Source of the DNA: Chryseobacterium rhizosphaerae
GTDB taxonomy: Bacteria > Bacteroidota > Bacteroidia > Flavobacteriales > Weeksellaceae
NCBI RefSeq assembly: GCF_003385455.1
Contig: NZ_QNUF01000015.1
Location: forward strand, 1 to 64,000
Direction: 5' to 3'
DNA length: 64,000 bases
Within the stretch, counting starts at the first letter, position 1. Each line of letters begins with the position of its first letter. The notes beneath the pieces are model-generated. The model made no database searches and was not told where the DNA came from. It saw nothing but the letters and a program-made list of their open reading frames with translations. The position numbers were made by a program, and so were the translations under genes. Below are positions 39,053 through 48,870 of this stretch, in pieces.

Positions 39053-39979
39053 ATGAGAAAAAAAATGTTATTCCTGCCATTATTGGTAGTTTTAAATGGT
39101 GCTTTTATGCATTCTCAAACAGGAAATATAGGTATAAATACGATTAGTCCAGGCAGCAAACTAACCGTCAATGGATCATTTGCGGCAGCCTACAAAACCA
39201 CAGCAACAAGCGGTCCTGTTGATGCCAATGATTATTATATAGCTTACAGCGGTAACAGCAACGGTACTTTAGCTCTGCCTGCTGCAGCAAGCGGATCCGG
39301 AAATTTTATTGGAAGAATATATCACTTCAAAAATACAGGAACAGGACAGCTCTCTGTAACGGCAGACGGATCAGAATTAATCGATAATCAAAGTGGCGCA
39401 GGCGTATCTTCTATTAATATTCCCCCAGGTTATTATGCATTTTTCATAAGCAAGGGAACAACCGCGGGAACAACCTGGGAACTTATTTTATTATCAAGTT
39501 CGGATAGTTTGCCTGCGGCAGAAACTACCTATCCTTTCTCTGCAATAAGTACGACCACGAGGCAATCACTGCCTGCCAGTACCGGGCCTTATATTGTTTC
39601 AGAACTTAATTATCCACAGGGTACTGTAATTAACACAGCAGGTGTACTAAACACATCAAACGGCAGATTCACCGCACCTACAAAGGGATACTACATGTTC
39701 TATGGTTCAACTCAATTTGATAATGGCTCCCTTCCGGGGAATTCGGCTTTTGCCTGGGCAATTTTATACCTTATAAAAAATTACAATACGACTCCCAATA
39801 ATATATTAGTACAGTCCTACCAGCCCAGCCCCGGCACACTCGTAGGTACCAATGTTTCATGTATTACCTATTTAAATGCAGGAGAAACAGTAAGTTTAGC
39901 TTCTGCAGCAGCAGTAAGCAGTGGAACTGTATATCAGGTAGTAGTCAGCTCACTGTATGGTTATAAAATTGCCAACTAA
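39053..39979 (+). CDS. Secreted protein with GNIGINT head domain, paralogue 2
   Basis: 308 residues with a signal peptide ending near FMHSQ. It shares the head (GNIGINTISPGSKLTVNGS) and the next domain (ASGSGNFIGRIYHFKNTG) with the preceding gene, and diverges in the C-terminal half, which reads like a C1q/TNF-like beta domain (GRFTAPTKGYYMFYGSTQF). The pair looks like a tandem duplication with exchanged tips. Confidence 0.8.
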   Translation: MRKKMLFLPLLVVLNGAFMHSQTGNIGINTISPGSKLTVNGSFAAAYKTTATSGPVDANDYYIAYSGNSNGTLALPAAASGSGNFIGRIYHFKNTGTGQLSVTADGSELIDNQSGAGVSSINIPPGYYAFFISKGTTAGTTWELILLSSSDSLPAAETTYPFSAISTTTRQSLPASTGPYIVSELNYPQGTVINTAGVLNTSNGRFTAPTKGYYMFYGSTQFDNGSLPGNSAFAWAILYLIKNYNTTPNNILVQSYQPSPGTLVGTNVSCITYLNAGETVSLASAAAVSSGTVYQVVVSSLYGYKIAN

Positions 39980-40072
39980 CTGCATCATATCTTAATTCAG
40001 TCAATCTCGCCAATCCATCATAGTATCACAGATGATGAGAGAGAAAAAAATTGTTCCCAAACAAAATAATCT

Positions 40073-40129
40073 GATTGGCGTGTTTGACTGGCAGTCAAAA
40101 GGTCGCAGGTTCGAATCCCGTATTCTCCA
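40073..40129 (+). pseudogene. Partial tRNA-Ala(GGC), D arm and 5' end lost
   Basis: The 3' half matches the tRNA-Ala at 33546-33619 almost exactly (GTTTGACTGGCAGTCAAAAG, TTCGAATCCCGTATTCTCCA), but on the opposite strand. GATTGGCG joins directly to the anticodon arm, so the D arm is deleted and the first acceptor bases are missing; the T stem also has a mismatch. It is a pseudogene or an integration scar, not a functional tRNA. Confidence 0.8.
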
Positions 40130-40176
40130 CTAAGGAGATGATTAAAACCTCATCAACAATCCTTTTAAAACTATAA

Positions 40177-40210
40177 AATCCTGTAATTTTCAATAATTAC
40201 AGGATTTTTT
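40177..40210 (+). terminator. Rho-independent terminator downstream of the tRNA remnant
   Basis: AATCCTGTAATT (40177-40188) pairs with AATTACAGGATT (40195-40206), followed by T. It resembles the terminator of the intact tRNA-Ala (AATCCTG arm). Confidence 0.8.
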
Positions 40211-40304
40211 ATCATTATATGGAAGTCATCAATTTCTAAATGTCTATTATTTTCTGATATCCTAAGAAAATTCTAGAAAAAAGGAGTGGAACAACCTGAT
40301 CTCA

Positions 40305-41486
40305 TCAGTTTTCCAGATGATTTTTCTTTAAAAACTCCCCTATTTTATTCCATTCAATCTGTCCGGCAATAGCATTGGAGTTTGCGTCAAAAACGTGTTC
40401 ACCATAAGGAATCTCCACATAAGAAACAGGAAGCTTCAGCTCTTCCGTTTTTTTTACAAATTTTCTGGTCGCTTCTACATTGACGACATGATCGATCTCA
40501 CCGGCAATAATAAATGTTGGGGAAATCCCTTCAGAAAGCTGGTCTATTAAATTCAGCTGGGCATAACGCTGTGGGAATTCGGTGGGAGATCCTCCCAGAT
40601 ATTTTCTGGCGGCATGTTTCAGGTCGATATTCTTTTTCTCATCTATTTTTTGCCAGAGTTCGGATAGGCTGACAGGTGGATAAATAGCAATAACGGCCGC
40701 CGGAGCCGGAGGCTGAGGTGAGTCATAAGATTGGGCAAAACCTTTCCTTAGCCCTAAATCTGCCTGCATTACCAGTGCTGCTCCCGCAGAACCGCCTACC
40801 AAAACTATTTTGTTCGGATCAATATTGAATTTTTTTGAATTTTTCACAACAAATCCCATTGAAGTCACGACTGAATTAACAGCAGATTGCCAATTGTGCC
40901 GATCTTCCTTTCCTAAAGGATAATCGATAGAGAAAACGGTATATCCATGATCTTTAAACCAATTGGCAGCATACCCGACCTGAGTTCTGTTCCCCTCGAT
41001 AAAAGCACCGCCATGAACAAGAATAACCGGGATGGTAGGTCCTGAAGATTTTGTTTCCGGGCGGAAAACATCTATATGCTGTTCTTCGTTATAAATAGTA
41101 AGATAAGAATACGTTTCCGTAGGTTTTACCGGCTCTTCAGAACTTTTCAACCCCTGAGAAAATGAAACCTGGGTATTGTATTTTTTAGCGGTAGAAAACA
41201 TAACTACAGTAAAGTAAATCTGGGCAATACAAAACAATACCGAAAGAATTAAATTAGTTTTCAATAAGTTACGCCAGTATTTTCCATATCTATAAAAAAG
41301 AAAACAGATGCATAGGAGTACCAGGCTCAAAATAACAAACTGTGAGTTGAACTGCATGGTGAACGAACTGCTATACCCGCTTAAAAGCATGGGAGCTTTC
41401 AGATACACCGAAATCATGGGGATCACCAACACCACCAAAATGATGAAGAACAAAATCGCAAAAAATATATTTAAAGACTTTTTCAT
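40305..41486 (-). CDS. Membrane-anchored alpha/beta hydrolase (BD-FAE/HSL type)
   Basis: 393 residues. Three N-terminal membrane segments (about 7-28, 47-66 and 75-96) are followed by a hydrolase domain with oxyanion motif VHGGAFIEG, nucleophile VGGSAGAAL, an acid in AGEIDHVVN and His in YGEHVFD. It is the last gene of the operon ligase - lipoprotein hydrolase - TonB receptor - this gene, spaced 4 bases after the receptor. An esterase acting at the inner membrane is likely; substrate unknown. Confidence 0.85.
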   Translation of the reverse strand: MKKSLNIFFAILFFIILVVLVIPMISVYLKAPMLLSGYSSSFTMQFNSQFVILSLVLLCICFLFYRYGKYWRNLLKTNLILSVLFCIAQIYFTVVMFSTAKKYNTQVSFSQGLKSSEEPVKPTETYSYLTIYNEEQHIDVFRPETKSSGPTIPVILVHGGAFIEGNRTQVGYAANWFKDHGYTVFSIDYPLGKEDRHNWQSAVNSVVTSMGFVVKNSKKFNIDPNKIVLVGGSAGAALVMQADLGLRKGFAQSYDSPQPPAPAAVIAIYPPVSLSELWQKIDEKKNIDLKHAARKYLGGSPTEFPQRYAQLNLIDQLSEGISPTFIIAGEIDHVVNVEATRKFVKKTEELKLPVSYVEIPYGEHVFDANSNAIAGQIEWNKIGEFLKKNHLEN

Positions 41487-41490
41487 TATA

Positions 41491-44151
41491 TTAAAATTTA
41501 TACGTTACGGTAAGATATCCTGAAGTCGGAGGAATTGCAATCGTGAAATAAGGCGTATCGTTGGCGACTGCAGAAGCATACTCTGCCTGAGTGAAATTTT
41601 CAAACCCGGCAAGCTGCTGCTGAAGAGTTCCCGGTCGCTGGTAACTCATCACACCATATTTGTTAAATAGATTGTTCACATTGACCAGCATACTGAGATG
41701 CTCATTTAAATTATATCCTATTCCCAGATCAAATTGTGAAAACCCCGGCAATTTATAGATATTGGTATTACTCCCCTCTCTTTTTCCCATATAACTCCAG
41801 GTTACAAATCCAAATGCTTTACCAATTTTCAAATTAGGAGTTATATTGGCCATAATTTTTGGGGTATACGCAATAGTAGTTCCCGAATATGAAATTACAG
41901 TATCATCTGATGGGCCGGGTGCACTTCCTAAATTCCATAGATACCCTTCTTTCACTTTTGGATCCTGTAAGGTAAGCACAGCCCTGATACTGAAATTATC
42001 GGACGGTCTGATATTGGTTTCCAGCTCTATTCCATAGGTTTCATTTTTATTATATAAGGAAGGCGTTGTGTAGAACCCACCTTTTCCGTCATCTGCCATA
42101 AAGCTGTAAGGTACATTACTCAGTAAACTGTAAAATGGAGTTACAAAAGCATCAAAATAGGCTGTTTTAGTTTTAAATCCCATTTCCACCTGTTGTGTTT
42201 TTCTCGATTGCGGATCAAGTAACCCTATGGTTTCCGGTCTGTTGGCCGCAAAAAACATGTCGAGATCCGGAGACTTACTGCCTTTAGAATATCTGGCATA
42301 TACGGCAACATTATTATTGAATTTATAGTTCAGCGCTGCAGAATAGGAAAAGTTTTCCAGCTGTCTGCTGTAGGCAACGTTGGTAAGTTTTGAAAGAGCG
42401 TTGTTATTGTATAAGGTATAAATATTGCCATCCGTACCTCCGTTTTTATCTGAAAACAGATAGGTTCGGGTATTATCTCCCTTGATCCATACCTTTTCGT
42501 ACCGTATTCCCCAATCCAACGTCAGGTGATCTGTAATATCCCAGGTATGTCCGAAAAATACGGCACCCTGCTGCTGTTTAGCTTTAAACTCCAGTAAATC
42601 TCCTGTACTGCCGGCCGCCTGTGCAAAACCGTCATTATTCGTCAGCTGATAAACACCGGGTTTTGTAAAATCTAAAGTAGTAACTCCCGTTAAACTTAAA
42701 GTCATCATTCTTGGCCGGTTCTCTAAGGTGGTAAGTCCTATCCCATTGATTCCGGAGAAACGCCATACATCCGAGTACCCATAATAACCGCCAAATGAAA
42801 AATTCATAGTATTCCATTTTTTATTGATGGTCAGCTGGTTCATGGATTCCTTTACTTTATTTTCATAAAAATTAAGCGCTGACATGACAAATGAATTATT
42901 CTGAATAGACTGACCCGGCAATTGATTCTTCGTGATCTGATAAACAGGTAATCCTCCGGCCCCCAGTGTAGAATTCACACTGGCAAGTTCCTGTCCTGTG
43001 AGGGCATCCTTAAAGGAATAAGTCCCCACTCCCAGTCCGCCAACCAAAAAATAAGAGGTCATATCATCCAGCGATGTAAGAAAAGAATTTCCTACACTGT
43101 TCTGTGCTACCTCATTATCAGAATACTTACTAGCCAAAAACAACTTCCAGTTATTTCCCAGGTTGTGGTCCCAGTTTAAACCTACAGACCGGTATTTGTT
43201 ACTCACCAGGCGGCCTGAATTATAATCTATATTCCCACCATGAATAAAATCCGGAGAATTATACTGTAATTTCGGAATCAGCAGGGATGAGCTGCTGCTA
43301 AATCCTTCTGCCGGTTCGGGACTTGTATAATTTCTTGTAGGTACCAATTGGGTATAGCCATTTCTATCATCAAGATACTTTACAAATACCTTCAGACTTC
43401 CTTTACTGTATTTTTTTACAATATTTGCTTTTACCTGGCCTCCATTATTAAACGGATATCCTGCATATCTGGCCCCTAAATCATACCGGTAAAATCCACC
43501 AATATTAAAAAACCAGTTATCACCCAAAGGACCTCCAAAGTTGACATCAAGTCTGTGATACCCGGAATTATCGGCTCCCTGAACCCCATACTTAGCCCGG
43601 ATTTCTCCTCCAAATTTATTTCCACCCGTCTTAGAGATATAATTGAAAATTCCCCCTGGTGCATTGGCCGCAGTAATAGAAGCGGGACCTCCCCTTACGG
43701 CATCAATCTGAGAAATCGTGGCATCTGCTCTGAGAAAAAAGTCTGGTCCATAATTATAATAAGTAGTATTGGTTACCGGCAGGCCATCTTCCTGCATAGA
43801 TATATATTCATAAGCAAACGTACCATCTGAAGATCCCGCACTGATCCCTCTTGAGCTTACATTATTCCTGATCTCCCCCAATGACGAATTGACATATACT
43901 CCGGGAACGTTTTTCAATAGATCTGCAGCACTCACGGGAACCTGCTTCTCAATGACATCGCTTTTCAGAACGGAGATCGCAATGGGTGCATTCATTCTTG
44001 TCCTTTTGTCAAAAACCCCGGTCATGATCACTTCATCAATATCTTTTGTTTTTGCGGTATCAGCTTCTTTTTTCTGCCCTATCATATGAGAAGAGGCCGT
44101 CAGAAAAAGTATAGCTACCGTCATTTTTCTATGTGAAAATTGAGTCTTCAT
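41491..44151 (-). CDS. TonB-dependent outer-membrane receptor
   Basis: 886 residues with signal peptide (to about 25, SSHMIGQ), plug domain (about 40-165; PVSAADLLKNVPGVYVNSS, DAVRGGPASITAANAPGGIF) and barrel to the C-terminal GYLTVTYKF. It lacks a carboxypeptidase-like domain. It lies between two hydrolase genes in an operon with an acyl-CoA ligase, so it may import an ester or lipid-like substrate and not iron. Confidence 0.88.
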   Translation of the reverse strand: MKTQFSHRKMTVAILFLTASSHMIGQKKEADTAKTKDIDEVIMTGVFDKRTRMNAPIAISVLKSDVIEKQVPVSAADLLKNVPGVYVNSSLGEIRNNVSSRGISAGSSDGTFAYEYISMQEDGLPVTNTTYYNYGPDFFLRADATISQIDAVRGGPASITAANAPGGIFNYISKTGGNKFGGEIRAKYGVQGADNSGYHRLDVNFGGPLGDNWFFNIGGFYRYDLGARYAGYPFNNGGQVKANIVKKYSKGSLKVFVKYLDDRNGYTQLVPTRNYTSPEPAEGFSSSSSLLIPKLQYNSPDFIHGGNIDYNSGRLVSNKYRSVGLNWDHNLGNNWKLFLASKYSDNEVAQNSVGNSFLTSLDDMTSYFLVGGLGVGTYSFKDALTGQELASVNSTLGAGGLPVYQITKNQLPGQSIQNNSFVMSALNFYENKVKESMNQLTINKKWNTMNFSFGGYYGYSDVWRFSGINGIGLTTLENRPRMMTLSLTGVTTLDFTKPGVYQLTNNDGFAQAAGSTGDLLEFKAKQQQGAVFFGHTWDITDHLTLDWGIRYEKVWIKGDNTRTYLFSDKNGGTDGNIYTLYNNNALSKLTNVAYSRQLENFSYSAALNYKFNNNVAVYARYSKGSKSPDLDMFFAANRPETIGLLDPQSRKTQQVEMGFKTKTAYFDAFVTPFYSLLSNVPYSFMADDGKGGFYTTPSLYNKNETYGIELETNIRPSDNFSIRAVLTLQDPKVKEGYLWNLGSAPGPSDDTVISYSGTTIAYTPKIMANITPNLKIGKAFGFVTWSYMGKREGSNTNIYKLPGFSQFDLGIGYNLNEHLSMLVNVNNLFNKYGVMSYQRPGTLQQQLAGFENFTQAEYASAVANDTPYFTIAIPPTSGYLTVTYKF

Positions 44152-44163
44152 ATACTTTAATCG

Positions 44164-45042
44164 TTAGTTTGTACCATATTTTTTAAGCCATTCCGCCGCG
44201 TTGGTGAAAACAATCTGTTCATCCTTCGGTAATTTTGTAATAAGATGTCCAGCTCCTGGAACGATAACCAATTTATACTGAGCTCCTTTTGCTTTCAGGG
44301 CTTTTTCCAGGATATAAGCCTGCTGGATGGGAACCACTTCATCTTTATCCCCATGAATAATCATGGTGGGAATCTGATTCACAAATTGTACAGGGCTGGT
44401 TTTAGCATAAGCTTCCGGGATAGCATCACCGGGATTCCAGACTACTTTGTTACCAGACATTTTATCCAGAACACTCAAAAGATTGGCTGCTTTCACATAC
44501 TGTAACGTCTGAATATCTGTAAAGTCTACAGGGCCACACATCTCTATGATGGTTTTGATCTGAGGATTTTTTGTATAAGCATACATCAGAGAAACATGGG
44601 CGCCGGAGCTTCCTCCGGAAATGGAGAACCCGTTTTTTCTGGTATTCCATTCCCCGGCATGGGAAGAAAGGTATTTGGCAACATGGTCGATGTCATCCAG
44701 AAGTTCCGGAAGATGCGTGTCTGTAAGATTAGCATACCGATAATTGACACTGGCAACAGCAATTCCCTGTGAGAGAAGGTATTCGGCCAATTTAACATCG
44801 TCTTTTCGGTCACCTTGTGTCCAGGCTCCACCGTGAATGCTAATAAGAAATGCCGTGTTAGGGCTTCTGTCGGCAGGAAGATAAACATCCATCACATTCC
44901 TTTCATGTGTGCCGTATTTTATGTCAGTAAGCTTTTCTTGCTTTTGGCTTACAGAGGCTGTTTTGGTGCTCCCTGTATTTTGTGTTGCGCAGCTTGTGGC
45001 CATTAATACAATGGACAGTACTGCAATTTTAAAATAATTCAT
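44164..45042 (-). CDS. Lipoprotein alpha/beta hydrolase
   Basis: 292 residues. A lipoprotein signal ends at LMATSC (Cys18). The hydrolase core has HGGAWTQGD, the nucleophile ISGGSSGAHVS, HGDKDEVVP and a catalytic His in PGAGHLI. It is probably anchored in the outer membrane or periplasm. It is 5 bases after the acyl-CoA ligase gene and 12 before the TonB receptor, so substrate hydrolysis, uptake and CoA activation are encoded together. Confidence 0.87.
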   Translation of the reverse strand: MNYFKIAVLSIVLMATSCATQNTGSTKTASVSQKQEKLTDIKYGTHERNVMDVYLPADRSPNTAFLISIHGGAWTQGDRKDDVKLAEYLLSQGIAVASVNYRYANLTDTHLPELLDDIDHVAKYLSSHAGEWNTRKNGFSISGGSSGAHVSLMYAYTKNPQIKTIIEMCGPVDFTDIQTLQYVKAANLLSVLDKMSGNKVVWNPGDAIPEAYAKTSPVQFVNQIPTMIIHGDKDEVVPIQQAYILEKALKAKGAQYKLVIVPGAGHLITKLPKDEQIVFTNAAEWLKKYGTN

Positions 45043-45047
45043 TTCAG

Positions 45048-46583
45048 TTAGTTTTTTAAATTCTTTTTAAGTATTTTTCCTGTGGCACTTAAAGGCAGTT
45101 CATTAATAAATTCTATGATTCTCGGATATTTATACTTGGCAATTCTTTCTTTTATCCACAGTTTGATATCTTCTTCGGAAGCTTTGCTTTCTTTTGTTCT
45201 CACCACGAAAGCTTTAATTTCTTCACCCAGTTTTTCATCATCGATGCCTATAATGGCAACCATAGAAATATCAGGATTCCTCATCATCACTTCCTCCACT
45301 TCACGGGGATAAACATTCATGCCGCCTCTGATAATCACCTCCTTTTTACGGTCAACAATGAAGAAAAAGCCATCTTCATCCTTTATGGCAATATCTCCGG
45401 AAAACATCCATCCGTTTTTCAGAACTTCTTCAGTTTCCTGATGTCTTTTGTAATAGGCTTTCATCACATTGGGACCACGGTAGACCAACTCTCCTTTTTC
45501 TCCAACCGGAAGTTCATTGCCCTGATCATCCACGATCTTTACCTCAACACCCCAAATCGGAGTTCCAATCGAGCCAGGCTTTCTCCCCACTGCCATCTGA
45601 TTGAATGTCACCACAGGAGAACCTTCAGACATTCCATATCCTTCAATAATAGGAACCTCGAAACGGGTTTCAAATTCGTCAATGATTTTTACAGGAAGTG
45701 AAGCTCCTCCGGAAATACAGATTCTCAGTTTTTTAATACTATGGGTATTTTCTTCGGTATCTTCTTCATTCAGAAGCACCCAATACATAGAGGGAACGCC
45801 GGCGAAAATTCTGATATCAAAACGGGTAATCAGCTGATACACTGATTGGGCAGAAAATTTTGGAAGCAGGATAAGATGAAGCGATTTCCGGATTCCTGCA
45901 AGCAACATTACCGTCAAGCCAAAGATGTGAAATAATGGTAAAACAACAAGCTGAGCCTCAAATTCAGCCGCCCCAACTATGGTGGTACTGGCTTCTGCAT
46001 TCGTAAAAAGGTTAATATGAGAAAGTTCTGCTCCTTTGGGTCTCCCTGTAGTCCCTGAAGTATAAATAATGACCGCTGTGTCTTCCGATGAGGTCATATA
46101 TGATTCAAAATCGGTTTCTTCATCTTTAATTAAATCATCAAAATTCAGGATATCTTCAGCCAGATGCCCTATGCTGATAAAATCTCTGCATGATCCGCTT
46201 TGAGCAAAGCCTTCTTTTCCAAATTGTCCCACAGGCATTTCCGGAGTTCCTGCAAAACACAAAAACAGGGTGCTGTCTGAGTCGGAAAGCTGATAAGCAA
46301 TCTCTTCAGGTTTAAGAAAAATACTAAAGGGTACAACCGTTGCTCCTGTTTTTAATATGGCGAAAAAAATAATCGGGAATTGAGGAATATTAGGACAGAG
46401 CAAAGCAACTTTGTCCCCGTAACCGATTCCCTTTTTTGTAAACGCATTGGCCGCCTGGCAGACTTTTTCATGGAAAATTCTATAATTGATCGTAGTTTCT
46501 CCAAGGCTTAAGGCAGGTTTTTCAGGGTTCCTTCTTGCGCTTTCTTCCACTAAAATTGATAAGTTCAGCATAGTTTTGTTCAT
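45048..46583 (-). CDS. Acyl-CoA ligase (AMP-binding, long-chain fatty acid type)
   Basis: 511 residues. It shows the adenylate-forming signatures: IIYTSGTTGRPKGAE (P-loop-like A3), GYGMSEGSP (A5), SGDIAIKDEDGFFFIVDRKK (A7-A8) and the C-terminal Lys in PLSATGKILKKNL (A10). It activates a carboxylic acid to acyl-CoA in the cytoplasm. It leads the operon 46583 to 40305, about 95 bases downstream of a pair of 18-bp repeats, and would process acids freed by the hydrolases. Confidence 0.9.
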   Translation of the reverse strand: MNKTMLNLSILVEESARRNPEKPALSLGETTINYRIFHEKVCQAANAFTKKGIGYGDKVALLCPNIPQFPIIFFAILKTGATVVPFSIFLKPEEIAYQLSDSDSTLFLCFAGTPEMPVGQFGKEGFAQSGSCRDFISIGHLAEDILNFDDLIKDEETDFESYMTSSEDTAVIIYTSGTTGRPKGAELSHINLFTNAEASTTIVGAAEFEAQLVVLPLFHIFGLTVMLLAGIRKSLHLILLPKFSAQSVYQLITRFDIRIFAGVPSMYWVLLNEEDTEENTHSIKKLRICISGGASLPVKIIDEFETRFEVPIIEGYGMSEGSPVVTFNQMAVGRKPGSIGTPIWGVEVKIVDDQGNELPVGEKGELVYRGPNVMKAYYKRHQETEEVLKNGWMFSGDIAIKDEDGFFFIVDRKKEVIIRGGMNVYPREVEEVMMRNPDISMVAIIGIDDEKLGEEIKAFVVRTKESKASEEDIKLWIKERIAKYKYPRIIEFINELPLSATGKILKKNLKN

Positions 46584-46677
46584 ATTGAGTTAATATTGAT
46601 ATGAAAAGGGCCTTGATTAAAGGATATTTCATATGAACTAATCTTAACTCCAAATTAATGATATGCTGAACAGATGC

Positions 46678-46716
46678 TGACACGAAAAGGAAATTCCGTG
46701 ATACGAAAAAGAAATT
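46678..46716. promoter_or_regulatory. Paired 18-bp direct repeats upstream of the ligase operon
   Basis: TGACACGAAAAGGAAATT (46678-46695) and TGATACGAAAAAGAAATT (46699-46716) are repeated with a 21-base period, two helical turns. The same pair occurs at 50106-50144 in front of another hydrolase gene. This fits tandem binding sites for the AraC regulator encoded at 46801-47733. Confidence 0.75.
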
Positions 46717-46800
46717 TTTTCAAAGCGTATAAAAATACAACCTCTTGCAAACGTTGAAATAGACAACATTCACAACATTCCATAGAAAAGTGTTTAAGTT

Positions 46801-47733
46801 TTACTGGCGTTCTTCGGAAGGAAGTTTTCCGAAATGACGGAGATAAAGCTGAGAAAAATGCCCACGATTATTATATCCAATACAGTCACTGATCTCCCCT
46901 ACTGATTTTTCGGTTTCCAGCAGCATGGATCGTGCTTTTTCCATCCTGGCTTTAATGATGTATTGATGAATAGGCAATCGGGTATAATCTTTAAATCCTT
47001 TTTTAAGATCACTGCTGTTGAGTCCACAATATCTGCTGATTTCCCTGATCGCCAAAGTTTGGAATGCATTGGTATCCACAAAATCTTTTGCCAGTTTTAT
47101 TTTGTCCTCAAATGCCTTTTTGTGTTCAAAGGTCTTCTCATCAGAAAGAAGATAATGAATCCAGTAGCTTAAGAACTCCAGAATTCTGCTTTCGAGGATA
47201 ATACTGCAGGATGCATCATCAAATGGGGTATCGAAAATAGTTTTCAGTTTTTCCTGGCTCAGGTAATTGCGTTGTGCATTTTCCAGCTTCTCCTTCAGCA
47301 GTCCGTTATCTTTTGAAAAAAGATTTTTAGGAACAAAAATTCTTACCCCATCAATATCAGTAGTATTGTGCTCGAACTTTTTTTCATCATTTATGAAATT
47401 GCTGCTGATTTTTCCTTCTTTATTGATCCGGAAATCCATCATTCCATTATCTCCTACTTTATGTGGAGAATGGAAAATAGTTTCTTCATGAAAGTTCCAT
47501 TTCCCCCGGAAAAAGTGAAAATTTCTCTTACTGAAAAGAATAAGCTTCCCGCTTCCCAAATCCTCAGGCATCTCCAGAACAGTAGAGTTCAGGAAATCTT
47601 TGTCACAAAATCTGTAATCCTGAATCAGACCCTGTTTAAAACCATCCGGCTCCAGGTAAGGAAGGAGTAATTCCATAAAACGGTAATTTATTGGATGCAA
47701 GTTAATAAAATTATAAAACATGACAAATATCAT
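46801..47733 (-). CDS. AraC-family transcriptional regulator
   Basis: Up to 310 residues; in-frame ATGs at 47721 and 47676 are possible later starts. The N-terminal domain is unassigned. The C-terminal AraC domain (about 210-308) has AIREISRYCGLNSSDLKKGF for the first HTH and VGEISDCIGYNNRGHFSQLY for the second, ending HFGKLPSEER. It follows the esterase gene by six bases on the same strand. The repeated 18-bp boxes in front of the ligase operon and of the hydrolase at 50049 are its likely targets. Confidence 0.88.
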   Translation of the reverse strand: MIFVMFYNFINLHPINYRFMELLLPYLEPDGFKQGLIQDYRFCDKDFLNSTVLEMPEDLGSGKLILFSKRNFHFFRGKWNFHEETIFHSPHKVGDNGMMDFRINKEGKISSNFINDEKKFEHNTTDIDGVRIFVPKNLFSKDNGLLKEKLENAQRNYLSQEKLKTIFDTPFDDASCSIILESRILEFLSYWIHYLLSDEKTFEHKKAFEDKIKLAKDFVDTNAFQTLAIREISRYCGLNSSDLKKGFKDYTRLPIHQYIIKARMEKARSMLLETEKSVGEISDCIGYNNRGHFSQLYLRHFGKLPSEERQ

Positions 47734-47739
47734 GTTTTA

Positions 47740-48870
47740 TCACTTGAAAATATGTTGTGAGAACTGATAAAGTGATCTTCTCCAGGTCAGCCATTCATGA
47801 CGGGTTTCCGGAGATTTATATTGGAAATAAGGGTAATTATTCTGATGTAAAAAAGTCGTTAGTACCTCATTAAATTTAAAAAATAACACATCTTCTTTTT
47901 CCCCAATTCCTATAAAGAAGTAAGGTTTTTTCTTAGTCTTTAATAAGTTTCCGATCGGGAGTTCTTTAAAAGGCTCTGCCTCGGTTCCTTCATAAATTAC
48001 CGGGCTAAATGCCCCGATGGCCGAGAATACCTCCGGGTGGGAAACCCCAATCAGCATGGCCTGATAACTGCCACGGGAAAGTCCCGCAATAGCTTTCTTG
48101 TCAGAGGTTTTATATTTTTTTTCAATATAGGGAATCAGTTCCTGGATAACAATTTTGTCAAGATTTTTAGAAGAAAGAACAGTTCTGGGATAGTTATCCG
48201 GCATTTTTTCCTGTTCAGGATTCAGGGCTACGCCATAATCCATGACCACTATCATTTTCTTAGCCTTATTTTCTGCAAAAAGATTATCAAGGATGTGAAG
48301 GATGTAGCCTTGTTTTTCCCAGCCGGTAATATCTTCTCCGGTACCATGGTAAAGATATAAAACGGGAAGTTTTTCGGATCCGTAATTGTGAGGAAGGTAT
48401 ACTTTAAATTTCCGTGTGCCATGGGTTATTTCTGACCTCAGACTGTCGTTAACAATTTTTCCGTGCTTTACATTTTTCTCCAGGAAAAAATCTTCTCCCG
48501 AAGGAACTTCAATTCCGCTGGTCGGTTGGCTGTATCCAAAATACAGCTGGGTATTAGGATCATTTGTACGTTGACCATCCACATTAAACCAGTAGTAATG
48601 AAAACCTATTTCCATAGGGCTGGTAGAGATGTTCCAAAAGCCATTTTCACCTTTGGAAGCAGAGGATTTTATACTTTTCATTCCATCACCTCCATCTAAA
48701 ATTACAGATTTGGCATCAGGAAAATACACCTGAAATTCAGCTTTTCTCTCTGCATCTATTTTCGGGAATTCTTTTCCGGATAAAACTGTTGAAGAAGTTT
48801 TATACGTCTGGGAAAACGCAATGGAAGAAAATAAAATGGCAATTAAAGATACTTTGTGTGGATACTGCAT
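47740..48870 (-). CDS. Secreted esterase (enterochelin esterase-like, Esterase D fold)
   Basis: 376 residues with a signal peptide (to about 20, SIAFSQ). An N-terminal immunoglobulin-like domain (about 35-125; AEFQVYFPDAKSVILDGG) is followed by an esterase domain with LYHGTGEDITGWEKQG, the nucleophile GLSRGSYQA and a C-terminal His in ETRHEWLTWRR. Such proteins cut ester bonds of feruloyl, acetyl or siderophore substrates in the periplasm. It is co-transcribed with the AraC regulator. Confidence 0.87.
   Translation of the reverse strand: MQYPHKVSLIAILFSSIAFSQTYKTSSTVLSGKEFPKIDAERKAEFQVYFPDAKSVILDGGDGMKSIKSSASKGENGFWNISTSPMEIGFHYYWFNVDGQRTNDPNTQLYFGYSQPTSGIEVPSGEDFFLEKNVKHGKIVNDSLRSEITHGTRKFKVYLPHNYGSEKLPVLYLYHGTGEDITGWEKQGYILHILDNLFAENKAKKMIVVMDYGVALNPEQEKMPDNYPRTVLSSKNLDKIVIQELIPYIEKKYKTSDKKAIAGLSRGSYQAMLIGVSHPEVFSAIGAFSPVIYEGTEAEPFKELPIGNLLKTKKKPYFFIGIGEKEDVLFFKFNEVLTTFLHQNNYPYFQYKSPETRHEWLTWRRSLYQFSQHIFK

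Larger units (their letters stand above)
39980..40304. other. Intergenic region with partial tRNA and terminator
   Basis: 325 bases that hold the tRNA-Ala remnant (40073-40129) and the hairpin terminator (40177-40210). Nothing else is recognised. Confidence 0.6.

Noticed and set aside
40073..40129. A second functional tRNA-Ala
   Set aside because: The D arm and acceptor 5' strand are missing.
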